DNA of 64,000 nt from Pseudomonas gingeri (GCF_013385425.1 NZ_JACAQA010000016.1:1-64000), one strand, 5' to 3'. Shown: positions 31,816-43,399, counted from the first letter of the stretch. Program-made: numbers and translations. The notes: generated from the sequence alone by a model not told the origin.

Positions 31816-32616
31816 ATGCCAGACATTACCCTGACCACCCTGCAAGGCCTCAAGCAAAAGGGTGAAAAAATCACCATGCTGACCTGCTACGACGCCACCT
31901 TCGCCCACGCCAGCTGCGCGGCCGGTGTCGAAGTGCTGCTGATCGGCGATTCGCTGGGCATGGTTACCCAAGGGCATGACAGCACGCTGCCCGTTACCGT
32001 CGCCGATATCTGCTATCACACGGCCAGTGTCAAACGCGGCAACCAGGGGGCCTTCATCATTGCCGACCTGCCGTTCATGGCCTACGCCACCCTCGAGCAG
32101 ACCTTTCACAACAGCGGCCTGTTGATGCAGGCCGGTGCGCATATGGTCAAGGTCGAAGGCGCCGCCTGGCTCGCCGAATCCATCCGCCAGTTGGCCGAAC
32201 GCGGCGTCCCGGTGTGCGTGCACATGGGCCTGACCCCACAGTCGGTGAACATCTTCGGCGGCTACAAGGTCCAGGGCCGCGGCGAAGCCCAGGCCCGGCA
32301 GATGCGCGCCGACGCCATCGCCCTGGAACAGGCCGGCGCGGCCATGATCCTGCTTGAATGCGTGCCGAGCGAACTGGCCGCGGAAATCACCCAGGCGGTG
32401 AAGGTCCCGGTGATCGGCATCGGTGCCGGCAGCGCCACCGACGGCCAGGTCCTGGTCCTACACGACATGCTCGGCCTGTCCATCAGCGGTCGCGTGCCCA
32501 AGTTCGTGAAGAACTTCATGGCCGGCCAGGACAGCCTGCATGGCGCCCTGAGTGCCTACGTCAGTGAGGTCAAGGCCGTCACTTTCCCTGGGATCGAACA
32601 CGGATTCAGTGCATGA
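31816..32616 (+). CDS. panB: 3-methyl-2-oxobutanoate hydroxymethyltransferase
   Basis: First step of pantothenate synthesis: hydroxymethyl transfer from methylene-THF to alpha-ketoisovalerate. A 266-residue TIM-barrel protein of normal length. Metal and substrate residues are in IGDSLGMV (about 45-52), HTASVKRGN (Asp/His region), and the GIGAGSATDGQVLVLHDMLG segment (about 197-216). It begins MPDITLTTLQGLKQKGEKI, with AATGAGGAC upstream. The panC start overlaps its stop by four bases (ATGA). Confidence 0.98.
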   Translation: MPDITLTTLQGLKQKGEKITMLTCYDATFAHASCAAGVEVLLIGDSLGMVTQGHDSTLPVTVADICYHTASVKRGNQGAFIIADLPFMAYATLEQTFHNSGLLMQAGAHMVKVEGAAWLAESIRQLAERGVPVCVHMGLTPQSVNIFGGYKVQGRGEAQARQMRADAIALEQAGAAMILLECVPSELAAEITQAVKVPVIGIGAGSATDGQVLVLHDMLGLSISGRVPKFVKNFMAGQDSLHGALSAYVSEVKAVTFPGIEHGFSA

Positions 32617-33473
32617 ACACAGTCAAGACCGTTCTCGAACTGCGCGCCGCCGTGGCGCGCGCCCGCGGCGAAGGCAAGCGCATCGGTTTCGTACCGACCA
32701 TGGGCAACCTGCACAGCGGCCACGCGGCCCTGGTGACCAAGGCGGCGCAACGGGCGGACTTCGTGGTGGCGAGCATTTTCGTCAACCCGCTGCAATTCGG
32801 CGCCAACGAAGACCTGGACAAGTACCCACGGACCCTCGCCGCCGACCAGGAAAAACTGCTCCAGGCCGGTTGCCATCTGCTGTTCGCCCCCAGCGTCGAG
32901 GAAATGTACCCCGGCGGCATGGGCGGCCAGACTCGCGTCAGCGTCCCGCAACTCTCCGAAGGCCTGTGCGGCGCCAGCCGTCCCGGGCATTTCGAAGGCG
33001 TGGCGACCGTGGTCAGCAAGCTGTTCAACATGGTCCAGCCGGACCTGGCGGTGTTCGGCCAGAAGGACTTCCAGCAACTGGCGGTGATTCGGCAGTTGGT
33101 GCATGACCTGAACATGCCGATCCAGATCATCGGCGAACCGACCGTGCGCGCCGCCGACGGCCTGGCGCTGTCCTCGCGTAACGGCTTTCTCGACGAAGAA
33201 CAGCGGGCCAAGGCACCCGCGCTGTATCGCAGCCTGAAGCAGATCGCCGAAGCCATCGAACAGGGCGAACGCGACTACCCCAAGCTACTGGCCGAACAGA
33301 CCCGGCAGATCGAAAGCGCCGGCTTCCGGCCCGACTACCTGGAAATCCGCCACGCCCTGAACCTGCGCCCGGCGACGCCCGAGGACCGTGACCTGGTGAT
33401 CCTGGTCGCCGCCTTCCTCGGCACCACACGCCTGATCGACAACCTGCACCTGAACCTCGACAGCCCGGCCTGA
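32613..33473 (+). CDS. panC: Pantothenate synthetase
   Basis: ATP-dependent condensation of pantoate with beta-alanine, class I tRNA-synthetase-like fold. 286 residues. The HIGH-like motif is NLHSGHAAL (about 32-40), the ATP loop has LQFGANEDLDKYPRT, and the KMSKS equivalent is LSSRNGFLDEEQR (about 187-199). It overlaps panB by four bases and precedes panD by about 105 bases, completing panBCD. Nothing unusual is visible. Confidence 0.98.
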   Translation: MNTVKTVLELRAAVARARGEGKRIGFVPTMGNLHSGHAALVTKAAQRADFVVASIFVNPLQFGANEDLDKYPRTLAADQEKLLQAGCHLLFAPSVEEMYPGGMGGQTRVSVPQLSEGLCGASRPGHFEGVATVVSKLFNMVQPDLAVFGQKDFQQLAVIRQLVHDLNMPIQIIGEPTVRAADGLALSSRNGFLDEEQRAKAPALYRSLKQIAEAIEQGERDYPKLLAEQTRQIESAGFRPDYLEIRHALNLRPATPEDRDLVILVAAFLGTTRLIDNLHLNLDSPA

Positions 33474-33578
33474 CCGCCCGATTGCCCGGCCCCATGGCTT
33501 CGGGCAAACTGCCGCCGCCCGGCGCCACGCAGCACACATGCGTGGCGCCGCACGAGGATCCGACCGAGGAAACACCCC

Positions 33579-33959
33579 ATGCACGCCATCATGCTCAAAG
33601 CCAAACTGCATCGCGCCGAAGTCACCCACGCGGTGCTCGATTACGAAGGTTCCTGCGCCATCGACGGCGAGTGGCTGGACCTGGCCGGGATCCGTGAATA
33701 CGAACAGATCCAGATCTACAACGTCGACAACGGCGAGCGTTTCACCACCTACGCCATTCGCGGCGAGGAAGGCTCGCGGATCATCTCGGTCAACGGTGCC
33801 GCCGCCCACAAGGCCGGCGTCGGCGACCGGGTGATCATCTGCGCCTACGCCCATTACAGCGAAGCCGAACTGGTGGATTTCAAACCGCGCATGCTGTACA
33901 TGGCCCCGGGCAACGAACTGAGCCACACCAGCCACTCGATTCCGGTGCAGGTCGCCTGA
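33579..33959 (+). CDS. panD: Aspartate 1-decarboxylase (pyruvoyl enzyme precursor)
   Basis: Makes beta-alanine for PanC. 126 residues. The self-processing site is Gly24-Ser25 in YEGSCAIDG, where cleavage turns Ser25 into the pyruvoyl group. Lys9, Arg54-region and Tyr58-type residues of the family occur in KAKLHRAEV and TTYAIRGE. A purine-rich GAGGAAACACC lies upstream. It uses the same strand as panC, presumably in one transcript. Confidence 0.98.
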   Translation: MHAIMLKAKLHRAEVTHAVLDYEGSCAIDGEWLDLAGIREYEQIQIYNVDNGERFTTYAIRGEEGSRIISVNGAAAHKAGVGDRVIICAYAHYSEAELVDFKPRMLYMAPGNELSHTSHSIPVQVA

Positions 33960-34207
33960 TCGCCATCCAAACGTACACGCGAAAACGCCTTTCGTCCCCG
34001 AGAGTGCGAAAAAGTACCGAGTAAAGGTCAGACAAAGCCAAGACAGATGCAGGCGCGAGCGGTACTGTAATCGCCCCTGCCTCATTCAACCGTGCTGATG
34101 CAGGTTGCCGGACACTGCCAGAGACAAAAGCAGGACGTTCCGGCGTTTCTGGTGTCCAAAAAGCCAAATGTCCAAAAGGCAGCTCTCGTAAAAGGAAACC
34201 CGCAGCG
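33960..34207 (+). other. panD-pgi intergenic region
   Basis: 248 bases with no gene. Near the pgi start, TGTCCAAAA is repeated at 34153-34161 and 34169-34177 with a 16-base period; the second copy is followed by GGCAGC. It could be an operator but matches no regulator I know. Confidence 0.3.
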
Positions 34208-35872
34208 ATGGCGTACTACCGCACTCCTCACGACGTGACCAGCCTGCCCGCCTGGCAGGCGCTGAACCAACACCGCGACAACATGCACGATTTCAGCATG
34301 CGCGAAGCTTTCAATGCCGATCCGCAGCGCTTCAATCAGTTCACCCTCAGCAGCTGCGGGTTGTTTCTCGACTATTCGAAGAACCTGATCACCCAGGAAA
34401 CCCGCAACCTGCTGGTGGGCCTGGCCAATGAAGTCGACCTGCAAGGCGCGATCAAGTCGCTGTTTGCCGGCGAACTGGTCAACGCCTCCGAAGGTCGCCC
34501 GGCCCTGCACACCGCCCTGCGCCGCCCGGTGGGCGACAAGCTCTCGGTCAACGGCGTCAACGTGATGCCCGACGTGCACAAAGTGCTGAACCAGATGACC
34601 GAGCTGGTCGGAAAAATCCACGACGGCCTGTGGCGCGGCTACAGCGAAAAACCGATCACCGACGTGGTGAACATCGGTATCGGTGGTTCGTTCCTGGGGC
34701 CGGAGCTGGTGTCCGAGGCGTTGCTGTCCTACGCCCATAAAGGTGTGCGCTGCCATTACCTGGCGAATATCGATGGCAGTGAGTTCCATGAGCTGTCGGC
34801 GAAGATCCGCGCCGAGACCACCCTGTTCATCGTCTCGTCGAAAACCTTCACCACCCTTGAAACCCTGAAGAACGCCCGTGCCGCCCGTGACTGGTACCTG
34901 GCCCAGGGCGGCTCCGAAGCGGAGCTGTACAAGCACTTCATCGCGGTCTCGAGCAACAACGCCGCGGCCGTGGCCTTCGGCATCCGTGAAGAGAACATCT
35001 TCCCGATGTGGGACTGGGTCGGCGGGCGTTACTCGCTGTGGTCGGCCATCGGCTTGCCGATCGCCCTGGCCATCGGCATGTCGAACTTCAAGGAGCTGCT
35101 GTCCGGTGCCTACACCATGGACCAGCATTTCCAGACCGCGCCGTTCGAACAGAACATGCCGGTGCTGCTGGCCCTGCTGGGTGTCTGGTACGGCAACTTC
35201 TGGGGTGCGCAGAGCCATGCGATCCTGCCGTACGACCACTACCTGCGCAACATCACCAAGCACCTGCAGCAGCTGGACATGGAATCCAACGGCAAGAGCG
35301 TGCGCCAGGACGGCACGCCGGTGTCCACCGATACCGGCCCGGTGATCTGGGGCGGCGTCGGCTGCAACGGCCAGCATGCATACCACCAGTTGCTGCACCA
35401 GGGCACCCAGTTGATCCCGGCCGACTTTATCGTGCCGATCGTCAGCTTCAACCCGGTTGCCGACCACCATCAGTGGCTGTACGCCAACTGCCTGTCCCAG
35501 AGCCAGGCGCTGATGCTCGGCAAGACCCGCGACGAAGCGGAACGCGAGCTGCGTGACAAGGGCCTGAGCGAAGCCGAGGTGCAGAAACTGGCACCGCACA
35601 AGGTGATCCCGGGCAACCGTCCGAGCAACACCCTGGTGGTCGAGCGTATCAGCCCGCGTCGTCTCGGCGCCCTGGTGGCGATGTACGAACACAAGGTCTT
35701 CGTGCAGAGCGTGATCTGGGGCATCAACGCCTTCGACCAATGGGGCGTTGAGCTGGGCAAGGAGCTGGGCAAGGGCGTCTACAACCGTCTGACCGGCAGC
35801 GAAGAGTCTTCGGCCGAAGATGCTTCGACCCAGGGCCTGATCAACTACTTCCGCGGTCGTCATCGCGGTTGA
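34208..35872 (+). CDS. pgi: Glucose-6-phosphate isomerase
   Basis: Interconverts glucose-6-P and fructose-6-P. In pseudomonads, which lack phosphofructokinase, it mainly serves gluconeogenesis and the EDEMP cycle. 554 residues of the usual long bacterial form. Signature 1 is in VNIGIGGSFLGPELV (about 155-170), the catalytic Glu region in WDWVGGRYSLW, and signature 2 in FVQSVIWGINAFDQWGVELG (about 500-519). The conserved C-terminal Lys lies in the same block. AAAGGAAACC gives the ribosome site. Confidence 0.98.
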   Translation: MAYYRTPHDVTSLPAWQALNQHRDNMHDFSMREAFNADPQRFNQFTLSSCGLFLDYSKNLITQETRNLLVGLANEVDLQGAIKSLFAGELVNASEGRPALHTALRRPVGDKLSVNGVNVMPDVHKVLNQMTELVGKIHDGLWRGYSEKPITDVVNIGIGGSFLGPELVSEALLSYAHKGVRCHYLANIDGSEFHELSAKIRAETTLFIVSSKTFTTLETLKNARAARDWYLAQGGSEAELYKHFIAVSSNNAAAVAFGIREENIFPMWDWVGGRYSLWSAIGLPIALAIGMSNFKELLSGAYTMDQHFQTAPFEQNMPVLLALLGVWYGNFWGAQSHAILPYDHYLRNITKHLQQLDMESNGKSVRQDGTPVSTDTGPVIWGGVGCNGQHAYHQLLHQGTQLIPADFIVPIVSFNPVADHHQWLYANCLSQSQALMLGKTRDEAERELRDKGLSEAEVQKLAPHKVIPGNRPSNTLVVERISPRRLGALVAMYEHKVFVQSVIWGINAFDQWGVELGKELGKGVYNRLTGSEESSAEDASTQGLINYFRGRHRG

Positions 35873-35917
35873 TAGCAGCCTCCCGGGCAGGCCCATCTAC
35901 CCGGGACACCACCGAAC

Positions 35918-35995
35918 CTGTAGGAGCAGGGCTTGCCCGCGAAGCTTTTGGCGGCTTCGAAGGCCCCTTCGCGGGCAAGCCCTGCTCCTACAAGG
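35918..35995. repeat. REP doublet after pgi
   Basis: GTAGGAGCAGGGCTTGCCCG and its exact reverse complement CGGGCAAGCCCTGCTCCTAC variant face each other around a GC-poor spacer (AAGCTTTTGGCGGCTTCG). It is the same REP subtype as at 31461-31550. Confidence 0.88.
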
Positions 35996-36010
35996 ACCGT
36001 GTTAAGACAG

Positions 36011-36042
36011 TGGCCTCCCGGGCGTCTTGGCCCGGGAGGCCA
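36011..36042. other. Perfect 13-bp inverted repeat upstream of acsB
   Basis: TGGCCTCCCGGGC and GCCCGGGAGGCCA are exact complements around a six-base loop GTCTTG. No U-tract follows on either side, so it is an unusually stable hairpin or a protein site rather than a normal terminator. It lies 92 bases before the acsB start and just after the REP doublet. Confidence 0.6.
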
Positions 36043-36133
36043 GTCGGTGCAGGTTCGACCTTTTATCCGCTTGAACCCCGCCACAACAGAGCGCACCCTT
36101 GAGACTTGTCGTAGACAAGAACAAGGAAACGCC

Positions 36134-38071
<1,938 letters not shown>

Positions 38072-38117
38072 ACCCCGGGCGGTGGACGTTGTTCGCCGCC
38101 CTATTGACCGAGCCAGC

Positions 38118-38990
38118 ATGGAATTCCTTCGCCGCCGCATCGAAACCCAGCTTATGAGCCTGACCGGCCTGTCCCTGGGCATGCTCGACCTGGAAAACCC
38201 CAAGGGCGACCCCGGCCTCTTCGGCCCGGACTCGGTGAGCTGGCAGGTGCATGGCGACTTCAGCAGCATGCTGATCGGCGGCATCAGCGCGCTGATGCTG
38301 CAAGCCCTGCACCCGCTGGCCCTGGCCGGGGTCTGGGACCATTCGAACTTTCGCCAGGACATGCTCGGGCGCTTGCGGCGCACCAGCCAGTTCATTGCCG
38401 GGACCACCTTCGGCTCGCGCAAGGACGCCGAGTGGTTGATCGACAAGGTCCGCACCATCCACCTGCAGGTGGTCGGCACCGCGCCGGATGGCCGGCCTTA
38501 CGCCGCCAGCGACCCGGAGCTGTTGACCTGGGTGCATGTGGCCGAGGTCAGCAGCTTTCTCAAGGCCCATCTGCGCTACCGCAACCCGCAGCTGTCGCCG
38601 GCGGACCAGGACCGCTACTACGATGAAATCGCCGTGATCGCCGAACGCCTGGGCGCACAGGATGTACCCCGCTCACGCCAGGCCATCGCCGACTACCTGC
38701 AACGCATGCGCCCGCAACTGCTCTGCGATGCCCGCAGCCGCGAAGTGTTGCGCCTGCTGCTGGCCGCCCCCGCCCCGAGTCGCCTGGCCCAACCGTTCGG
38801 CAGCCTGATGATGCAGGCCGGTATCGACCTGCTGCCGGACTGGGCCGGCGAGATGCTCGGCCAGTCGCAAAACCCGCTGCAACGCCAGGTCATCCGGGCC
38901 GGCGTCAAGCGCAGCGCGCCGTTGTTGCGCTGGGCCATGCGCAACGGTTCCGCCCAGCGCGCCAAACGCCGCATGGGCCTGATCCCCTGA
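38118..38990 (+). CDS. Oxygenase MpaB family protein (DUF2236)
   Basis: 290 residues from the ATG at 38118 (MEFLRRRIET); the longer frame from 38082 adds twelve residues that are mostly untranslated leader. The DUF2236 fold is recognised by SWQVHGDFSSMLIGGISALMLQALHP (catalytic-type His region) and by LTWVHVAEVSSF (about 145). Members include the latex-clearing protein and mycophenolic-acid B enzymes, which bind b-type heme, so the histidines could coordinate heme. No substrate is known for this branch. It is 46 bases past acsB. Confidence 0.88.
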   Translation: MEFLRRRIETQLMSLTGLSLGMLDLENPKGDPGLFGPDSVSWQVHGDFSSMLIGGISALMLQALHPLALAGVWDHSNFRQDMLGRLRRTSQFIAGTTFGSRKDAEWLIDKVRTIHLQVVGTAPDGRPYAASDPELLTWVHVAEVSSFLKAHLRYRNPQLSPADQDRYYDEIAVIAERLGAQDVPRSRQAIADYLQRMRPQLLCDARSREVLRLLLAAPAPSRLAQPFGSLMMQAGIDLLPDWAGEMLGQSQNPLQRQVIRAGVKRSAPLLRWAMRNGSAQRAKRRMGLIP

Positions 38991-39035
38991 AGGCTGGTAA
39001 ACTCCCGCGCCAAATCCGACCCCAAGGCGCCGAGC

Positions 39036-40052
39036 ATGTCTTCCTTGAACCAGGCGCTGCGCGCCGCCCTCGATCATCGCCAGGCACTGCTCGCCGAGCT
39101 GCACGGCCAAGGCACCGATTGCTATCGCCTGTTCCACGGCAGCCAGGAAGGTGCCGGCGGCCTGACCATCGACCGCTACGGCCCGCAGTTGATGGTGCAG
39201 ACCTTCCACCAGACCCTGGAACGCGAAGACCTGCTCGCCCTGCACGTGGCCATCAACCAGCATCTGGAACTGGACACCCTGCTGGTCTACAACGACCGCT
39301 CCCGGGGCAACTCGCGGATCGATCGTGAAGACCCGGTCTATCGCGCCGACGAAGCCGCCCTCGCCGACCTGGTCGGTCATGAGGGCGGCCTGAACTACCG
39401 CGTCCGTGGCCGTCACCCCGGCCAGGACCCGCTGCTGTTCCTCGACCTGCGCAACGCCCGCGCCTGGGTCCGCCAGCACAGCGCCGGCAAGAGCGTGCTG
39501 AACCTCTTCGCCTACACCTGCGGCGTCGGCCTCAGCGCCGCCGCCGGCGGTGCCCGGGAGGTCTGCAACCTGGACTTCGCCGAGGGCAACCTGGCGGTCG
39601 GCCGGGAGAACGGCCTGCTCAACCCGCACCTGCCGTCGATGGACTTCATCCAGTCCGACTACTTCCCCGCCATCCGCCAGCTCGCCGGCCTGCCCATCAG
39701 CCAGCGGCGCGGGCAGAAACTGCCCAGCTACCAGCGCCTGGAACAGCGCCAGTACGACCTGGTGCTGCTCGACCCGCCCGCCTGGGCCAAGAGCGCCTTC
39801 GGCACCGTCGACCTGCTGCGCGACTACCAGAGCCTGCTCAAGCCGGCCCTGCTGGCGACCGCCGACAACGGCGTGCTGATCTGCTGCAACAACCTGGCGA
39901 AAGTCAGCCTGGAAGACTGGCGCGAACAGGTCCTGCGTTGCGCGGAAAAAGCCGGGCGTCCGGTGCGTGAATGGCAAGTGCTGGCCCCTGCCGCCGACTT
40001 CCCTTCCCGCGACCTGCAACCGCCATTGAAGACCCTGGTTTTGCACCTGTAG
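39036..40052 (+). CDS. Class I SAM-dependent rRNA methyltransferase (RlmI/RlmK-like)
   Basis: 338 residues. The SAM motif LNLFAYTCGVGLSAAAGG (about 150-170) and the motif IV LLDPPAWAKS (about 246-255) match the m5C23S-rRNA family of RlmI/RlmK. It lacks an N-terminal PUA domain, and so is shorter than E. coli RlmI. Its RNA target cannot be read from the sequence, and several similar Pseudomonas genes are uncharacterised. The gene stands on its own, 46 bases past the DUF2236 gene. Confidence 0.85.
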   Translation: MSSLNQALRAALDHRQALLAELHGQGTDCYRLFHGSQEGAGGLTIDRYGPQLMVQTFHQTLEREDLLALHVAINQHLELDTLLVYNDRSRGNSRIDREDPVYRADEAALADLVGHEGGLNYRVRGRHPGQDPLLFLDLRNARAWVRQHSAGKSVLNLFAYTCGVGLSAAAGGAREVCNLDFAEGNLAVGRENGLLNPHLPSMDFIQSDYFPAIRQLAGLPISQRRGQKLPSYQRLEQRQYDLVLLDPPAWAKSAFGTVDLLRDYQSLLKPALLATADNGVLICCNNLAKVSLEDWREQVLRCAEKAGRPVREWQVLAPAADFPSRDLQPPLKTLVLHL

Positions 40053-40160
40053 GAACCACTCGCAAATACCCGCTTTTACGCCGCAACAAGGGGCTTGCTT
40101 CGGAACCGCAAACGCATGCCATACTCCAAGGCACCTCCACCAAGAGAGACGACGCCTCAC

Positions 40161-43088
40161 ATGCCCAAAGGATTGAAACGCGCCCTCGGCGCCTTGTTGA
40201 CCGGCCTCGCGCTGTACACCGTGCTCGGGTTCCTGATCATCCCCGGTGTTGGCCTGCGTATCGCCAACCAGCAACTGGCGCACTACGCCACGGTGCCCGC
40301 CAGCCTGCAGCGCCTGGAGTTCAATCCTTTCAGTCTCGAGCTGACCCTGTGGGGACTGAATATCGGTGAACCGGGCAAGGAACAGGTCGCGTTCGAGCGT
40401 CTCTACGTCAACCTGCAGATCGACAGTCTCTGGACCCACGCCCTGCACCTGGTCGACATCCAGCTGGACAAGCCCAACACCGAGGTGACGTTCAGCAAGG
40501 ACGGCACCCTGAACCTCGCCCAGTTGTTCAAGCTGCCACCGAGCGAACCGACCCCGGCCGACCCCAACAGCAAGCCCTTCCCGGTGCGCATCGACCAGAT
40601 CGAACTGGCCGGCGGGCGCCTGCATTTCCAGGACCTGCGCCCCAGCGAGCCGATCGAGTTCACCTACACCCCGATGGACCTGGCGCTGAAGAACCTCAGC
40701 ACCCTGCCTGAAGACAACGCCGCCATGACCCTGGTGGCCATCGGTGGCGATAGCGGACGGATCGACTGGAAAGGCAACTTCAGCCTGGTGCCAGTGGCTT
40801 CCGAGGGCTCGCTGAAGATCAGCGACAGCCATATGAAAGGCTGGTGGCCCTATGTGCGCGATGCCCTGCCACTGGTACTCGAGGACGGTGTCATCAACCT
40901 CAGCACCGACTACAAGTTCAGCCTCGCCAAAGACACCGAGCTGCTGCTGAGCAACACCGCCGTCAGCGTCGCGCCCTTCGCCATGAAGGCGCCGGATGGG
41001 CGCCCGCTGGTACGCCTGGAGCGCCTGGACGTCAGCGAAACCAGCGTCGACCTGTCCAAGCAGCAGGTCGTGGTCGGCAAGATCCGCAGCAACAAGCTCG
41101 AAACCTGGGCCGCCCGCGAGAAGGACGGGCAACTCGACTGGCAGAAACTCTTCGCCTCACAGCCGGCCAAACCGGCGCCCAAGGAAGCACCGGCGGCCTC
41201 CGACACGGCCAAGACCGAACCGCCGGCGCCGAGCAAGCCCTGGCAGGTCCTGCTCAAGGATGTGCAACTGCGCGACTACCGCGTGCACCTGGCCGACCGC
41301 GCGCCGAAAACCCAGGTGGCCCTGGAGCTCGGTCCGCTGAACCTGGACCTGGAAAACTTCGACAGCCTCAACCAGTCACCCTTCACCCTCAAGCTCGACA
41401 CCGGGCTGGGCAAGCAGGGCAAGATTCTCGCCAGCGGCGAAGTCAACCTGAGCCCGATCAGCGCCAAGCTCAAGGTCAATACCCAGGACATCGACCTGCG
41501 GGTGGCCCAGGCCTATGTCGAGCCGTTCATGCGCCTGGAAGTGCGCAGCGGCATGCTCGGCAGCGATCTCGCGGTCAATCTGAAAAGCGTCGACCCGCTG
41601 GCCTTCAGCGTGACCGGCAAGGCCCAGGTCGACCAGTTGCACACCCTCGACACCCTCAAGAGCCGCGACTTCGTGAAGTGGCAGAAGCTGACGATCGATG
41701 GCCTGAGCTATCAGCACGGTGACAGCTTGTCGATCGACAAGGTCAACCTGCTGCAACCCTATGCCCGCTTCATGATCAACGACGATCGCACCACCAACAT
41801 CGATGACCTGCTGATCCCGCAACCGCCGGCGAGCAAGTCGGCGGAAAAAGCCAAGGCGCAACCCACGGCATCCAGCAGCAAGCCGCTGGGTATCCACATT
41901 GGCGGTATTGCCATCAATGACGGCTCGGCCAACTTTGCCGACTTCAGCCTGACCCCGCACTTCGCCACGGCGATCCAGCAGCTCAACGGCCAGATCGGCA
42001 CCATCGACAGCCGCCAGCCGAAACCGGCCGGCGTCGATATCAACGGCAAGGTCGATCGTTATGCGCCGGTCACCATCAAGGGCGCGCTGAACCCGTTCGA
42101 CCCGATGGCCAGCCTGGATATCGCCACCAGCTTCAAGCGCGTCGAGCTGACCACGCTGACCCCCTACTCCGGCAAGTTCGCCGGCTACCGCATCCGCAAG
42201 GGCCGGCTCAATCTTGACGTGCACTACCTGATCACCAAGGGCCAGCTGAAAGCCGAAAACAAACTGGTGGTCGAACAACTGCAACTGGGTGAGAAGGTCG
42301 ACAGCCCGGATGCCGTGGACCTGCCGATCAAGCTGGCGATTGCCCTGCTCAAGGACTCCGACGGCAACATCTCCATCGAACTGCCGGTGAGCGGCGACCT
42401 CAACAACCCGCAGTTCAGCGTGATGCCGATCATCTGGCAGACCCTGCGCAACCTGATCGTGCGGGCCGCCACCGCGCCCTTCAAGTTCATTGGCGGGCTG
42501 ATCTCCGGGGGCGACGCCCAGGACCTCAGCAACGTGTCCTTTGCTCCCGGCTCCAGCGAGCTGAGCAGCGATGCCCAGTCGTCCCTGACCAAGCTGGCGG
42601 CGGCCCTGAAGGAGCGTCCCAACCTGCGCCTGGAAATCGAAGGCACCGCGGCCCAGAGCAGTGACGGCGCGTTGATCGCCCAGCAGCGCCTGGATCGCGA
42701 ATACCAGGCCACCTACTACAAGATGCTCCAGCGTCGCGGTGACAAGGTGCCGGCCCAGGCCTCGATGCTCCAGGTGCCGGAAGGAGAGAAAGCGCCGATG
42801 CTCGAAGGCATCTACCGCACCCTGCTCAAGCAGCAACCACCTGCCGAGTGGGCCAAGCTGGGTAACGACGAGCGCAGCGCCAAACTGAAGGCCGGGGTGA
42901 TCACAGCCTGGAGCGGCAATGAGCCGCTGCTGCGCAAGCTCGGCCAGGACCGCGCCAGCAGCATCAAGGACTTCCTGGTGGACAAGGGCCAACTGGCCGA
43001 TGACCGCGTGTACCTTATCGACGCCAACCTCGGCGATGCGCAGAAAGATGGCAGTGTCGTGACCCCGTTGCATCTGGATAGCGAGTAA
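40161..43088 (+). CDS. Large AsmA-like DUF748 envelope protein with OmpA-like end
   Basis: 975 residues from the ATG at 40161. One N-terminal TM helix (LGALLTGLALYTVLGFLIIP) anchors a long repeated beta-rich body of the DUF748/AsmA type, whose relatives (AsmA, TamB, YhdP) form bridge-like lipid conduits between membranes. The body has Ala/Pro/Lys-rich inserts at about residues 335-360 and 555-575. Near residue 795 a segment FAPGSSELSSDAQSSL followed by LRLEIEGTA resembles the start of an OmpA-like peptidoglycan-binding domain. The exact role is unknown; phospholipid or envelope homeostasis is an inference from the fold. Confidence 0.82.
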   Translation: MPKGLKRALGALLTGLALYTVLGFLIIPGVGLRIANQQLAHYATVPASLQRLEFNPFSLELTLWGLNIGEPGKEQVAFERLYVNLQIDSLWTHALHLVDIQLDKPNTEVTFSKDGTLNLAQLFKLPPSEPTPADPNSKPFPVRIDQIELAGGRLHFQDLRPSEPIEFTYTPMDLALKNLSTLPEDNAAMTLVAIGGDSGRIDWKGNFSLVPVASEGSLKISDSHMKGWWPYVRDALPLVLEDGVINLSTDYKFSLAKDTELLLSNTAVSVAPFAMKAPDGRPLVRLERLDVSETSVDLSKQQVVVGKIRSNKLETWAAREKDGQLDWQKLFASQPAKPAPKEAPAASDTAKTEPPAPSKPWQVLLKDVQLRDYRVHLADRAPKTQVALELGPLNLDLENFDSLNQSPFTLKLDTGLGKQGKILASGEVNLSPISAKLKVNTQDIDLRVAQAYVEPFMRLEVRSGMLGSDLAVNLKSVDPLAFSVTGKAQVDQLHTLDTLKSRDFVKWQKLTIDGLSYQHGDSLSIDKVNLLQPYARFMINDDRTTNIDDLLIPQPPASKSAEKAKAQPTASSSKPLGIHIGGIAINDGSANFADFSLTPHFATAIQQLNGQIGTIDSRQPKPAGVDINGKVDRYAPVTIKGALNPFDPMASLDIATSFKRVELTTLTPYSGKFAGYRIRKGRLNLDVHYLITKGQLKAENKLVVEQLQLGEKVDSPDAVDLPIKLAIALLKDSDGNISIELPVSGDLNNPQFSVMPIIWQTLRNLIVRAATAPFKFIGGLISGGDAQDLSNVSFAPGSSELSSDAQSSLTKLAAALKERPNLRLEIEGTAAQSSDGALIAQQRLDREYQATYYKMLQRRGDKVPAQASMLQVPEGEKAPMLEGIYRTLLKQQPPAEWAKLGNDERSAKLKAGVITAWSGNEPLLRKLGQDRASSIKDFLVDKGQLADDRVYLIDANLGDAQKDGSVVTPLHLDSE

Positions 43089-43090
43089 GC

Positions 43091-43384
43091 ATGCTCAAGC
43101 CCGTGATGTTCAGCCTGGCGCTGGCGTTGCTCGCCGGCCAGGCCCAGGCCGACACCCTGCGTTGCGGCAGCCAGTTGATCAGCGTGGGGGACAGGAAGTC
43201 AGAGGTGCTCGACAAATGCGGCGAGCCGCGCTCCCAGGACCTGGTGGGCTATCAGCGCAGCTTCGACCGGCGCACCGAGGTGCAGATCGAAGAGTGGGTC
43301 TATCCGCAGAGCGGTGGCATGGTCCAGTACCTGCGCTTTGTCGGCGGACGCCTGGAGCGTATCGACAGCAAGCGCGGTAACTGA
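43091..43384 (+). CDS. DUF2845 periplasmic protein
   Basis: 97 residues, starting two bases after the DUF748 stop codon. Residues 1-20 are a signal peptide (LALLAGQAQA). The mature part is DTLRCGSQLISVGDRKSEVLDKCGEP, with two Cys (about 24 and 42), the typical DUF2845 core, then a short beta-rich end. Function unknown. Tight spacing suggests it is made with the DUF748 protein. Confidence 0.88.
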   Translation: MLKPVMFSLALALLAGQAQADTLRCGSQLISVGDRKSEVLDKCGEPRSQDLVGYQRSFDRRTEVQIEEWVYPQSGGMVQYLRFVGGRLERIDSKRGN

Positions 43385-43399
43385 CAACCCATAATAAAA

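Noticed and set aside
38673..41132. 819-codon open frame spanning three plus-strand genes
   Set aside because: Covers ends of unrelated genes and has no domain; an antisense artefact.
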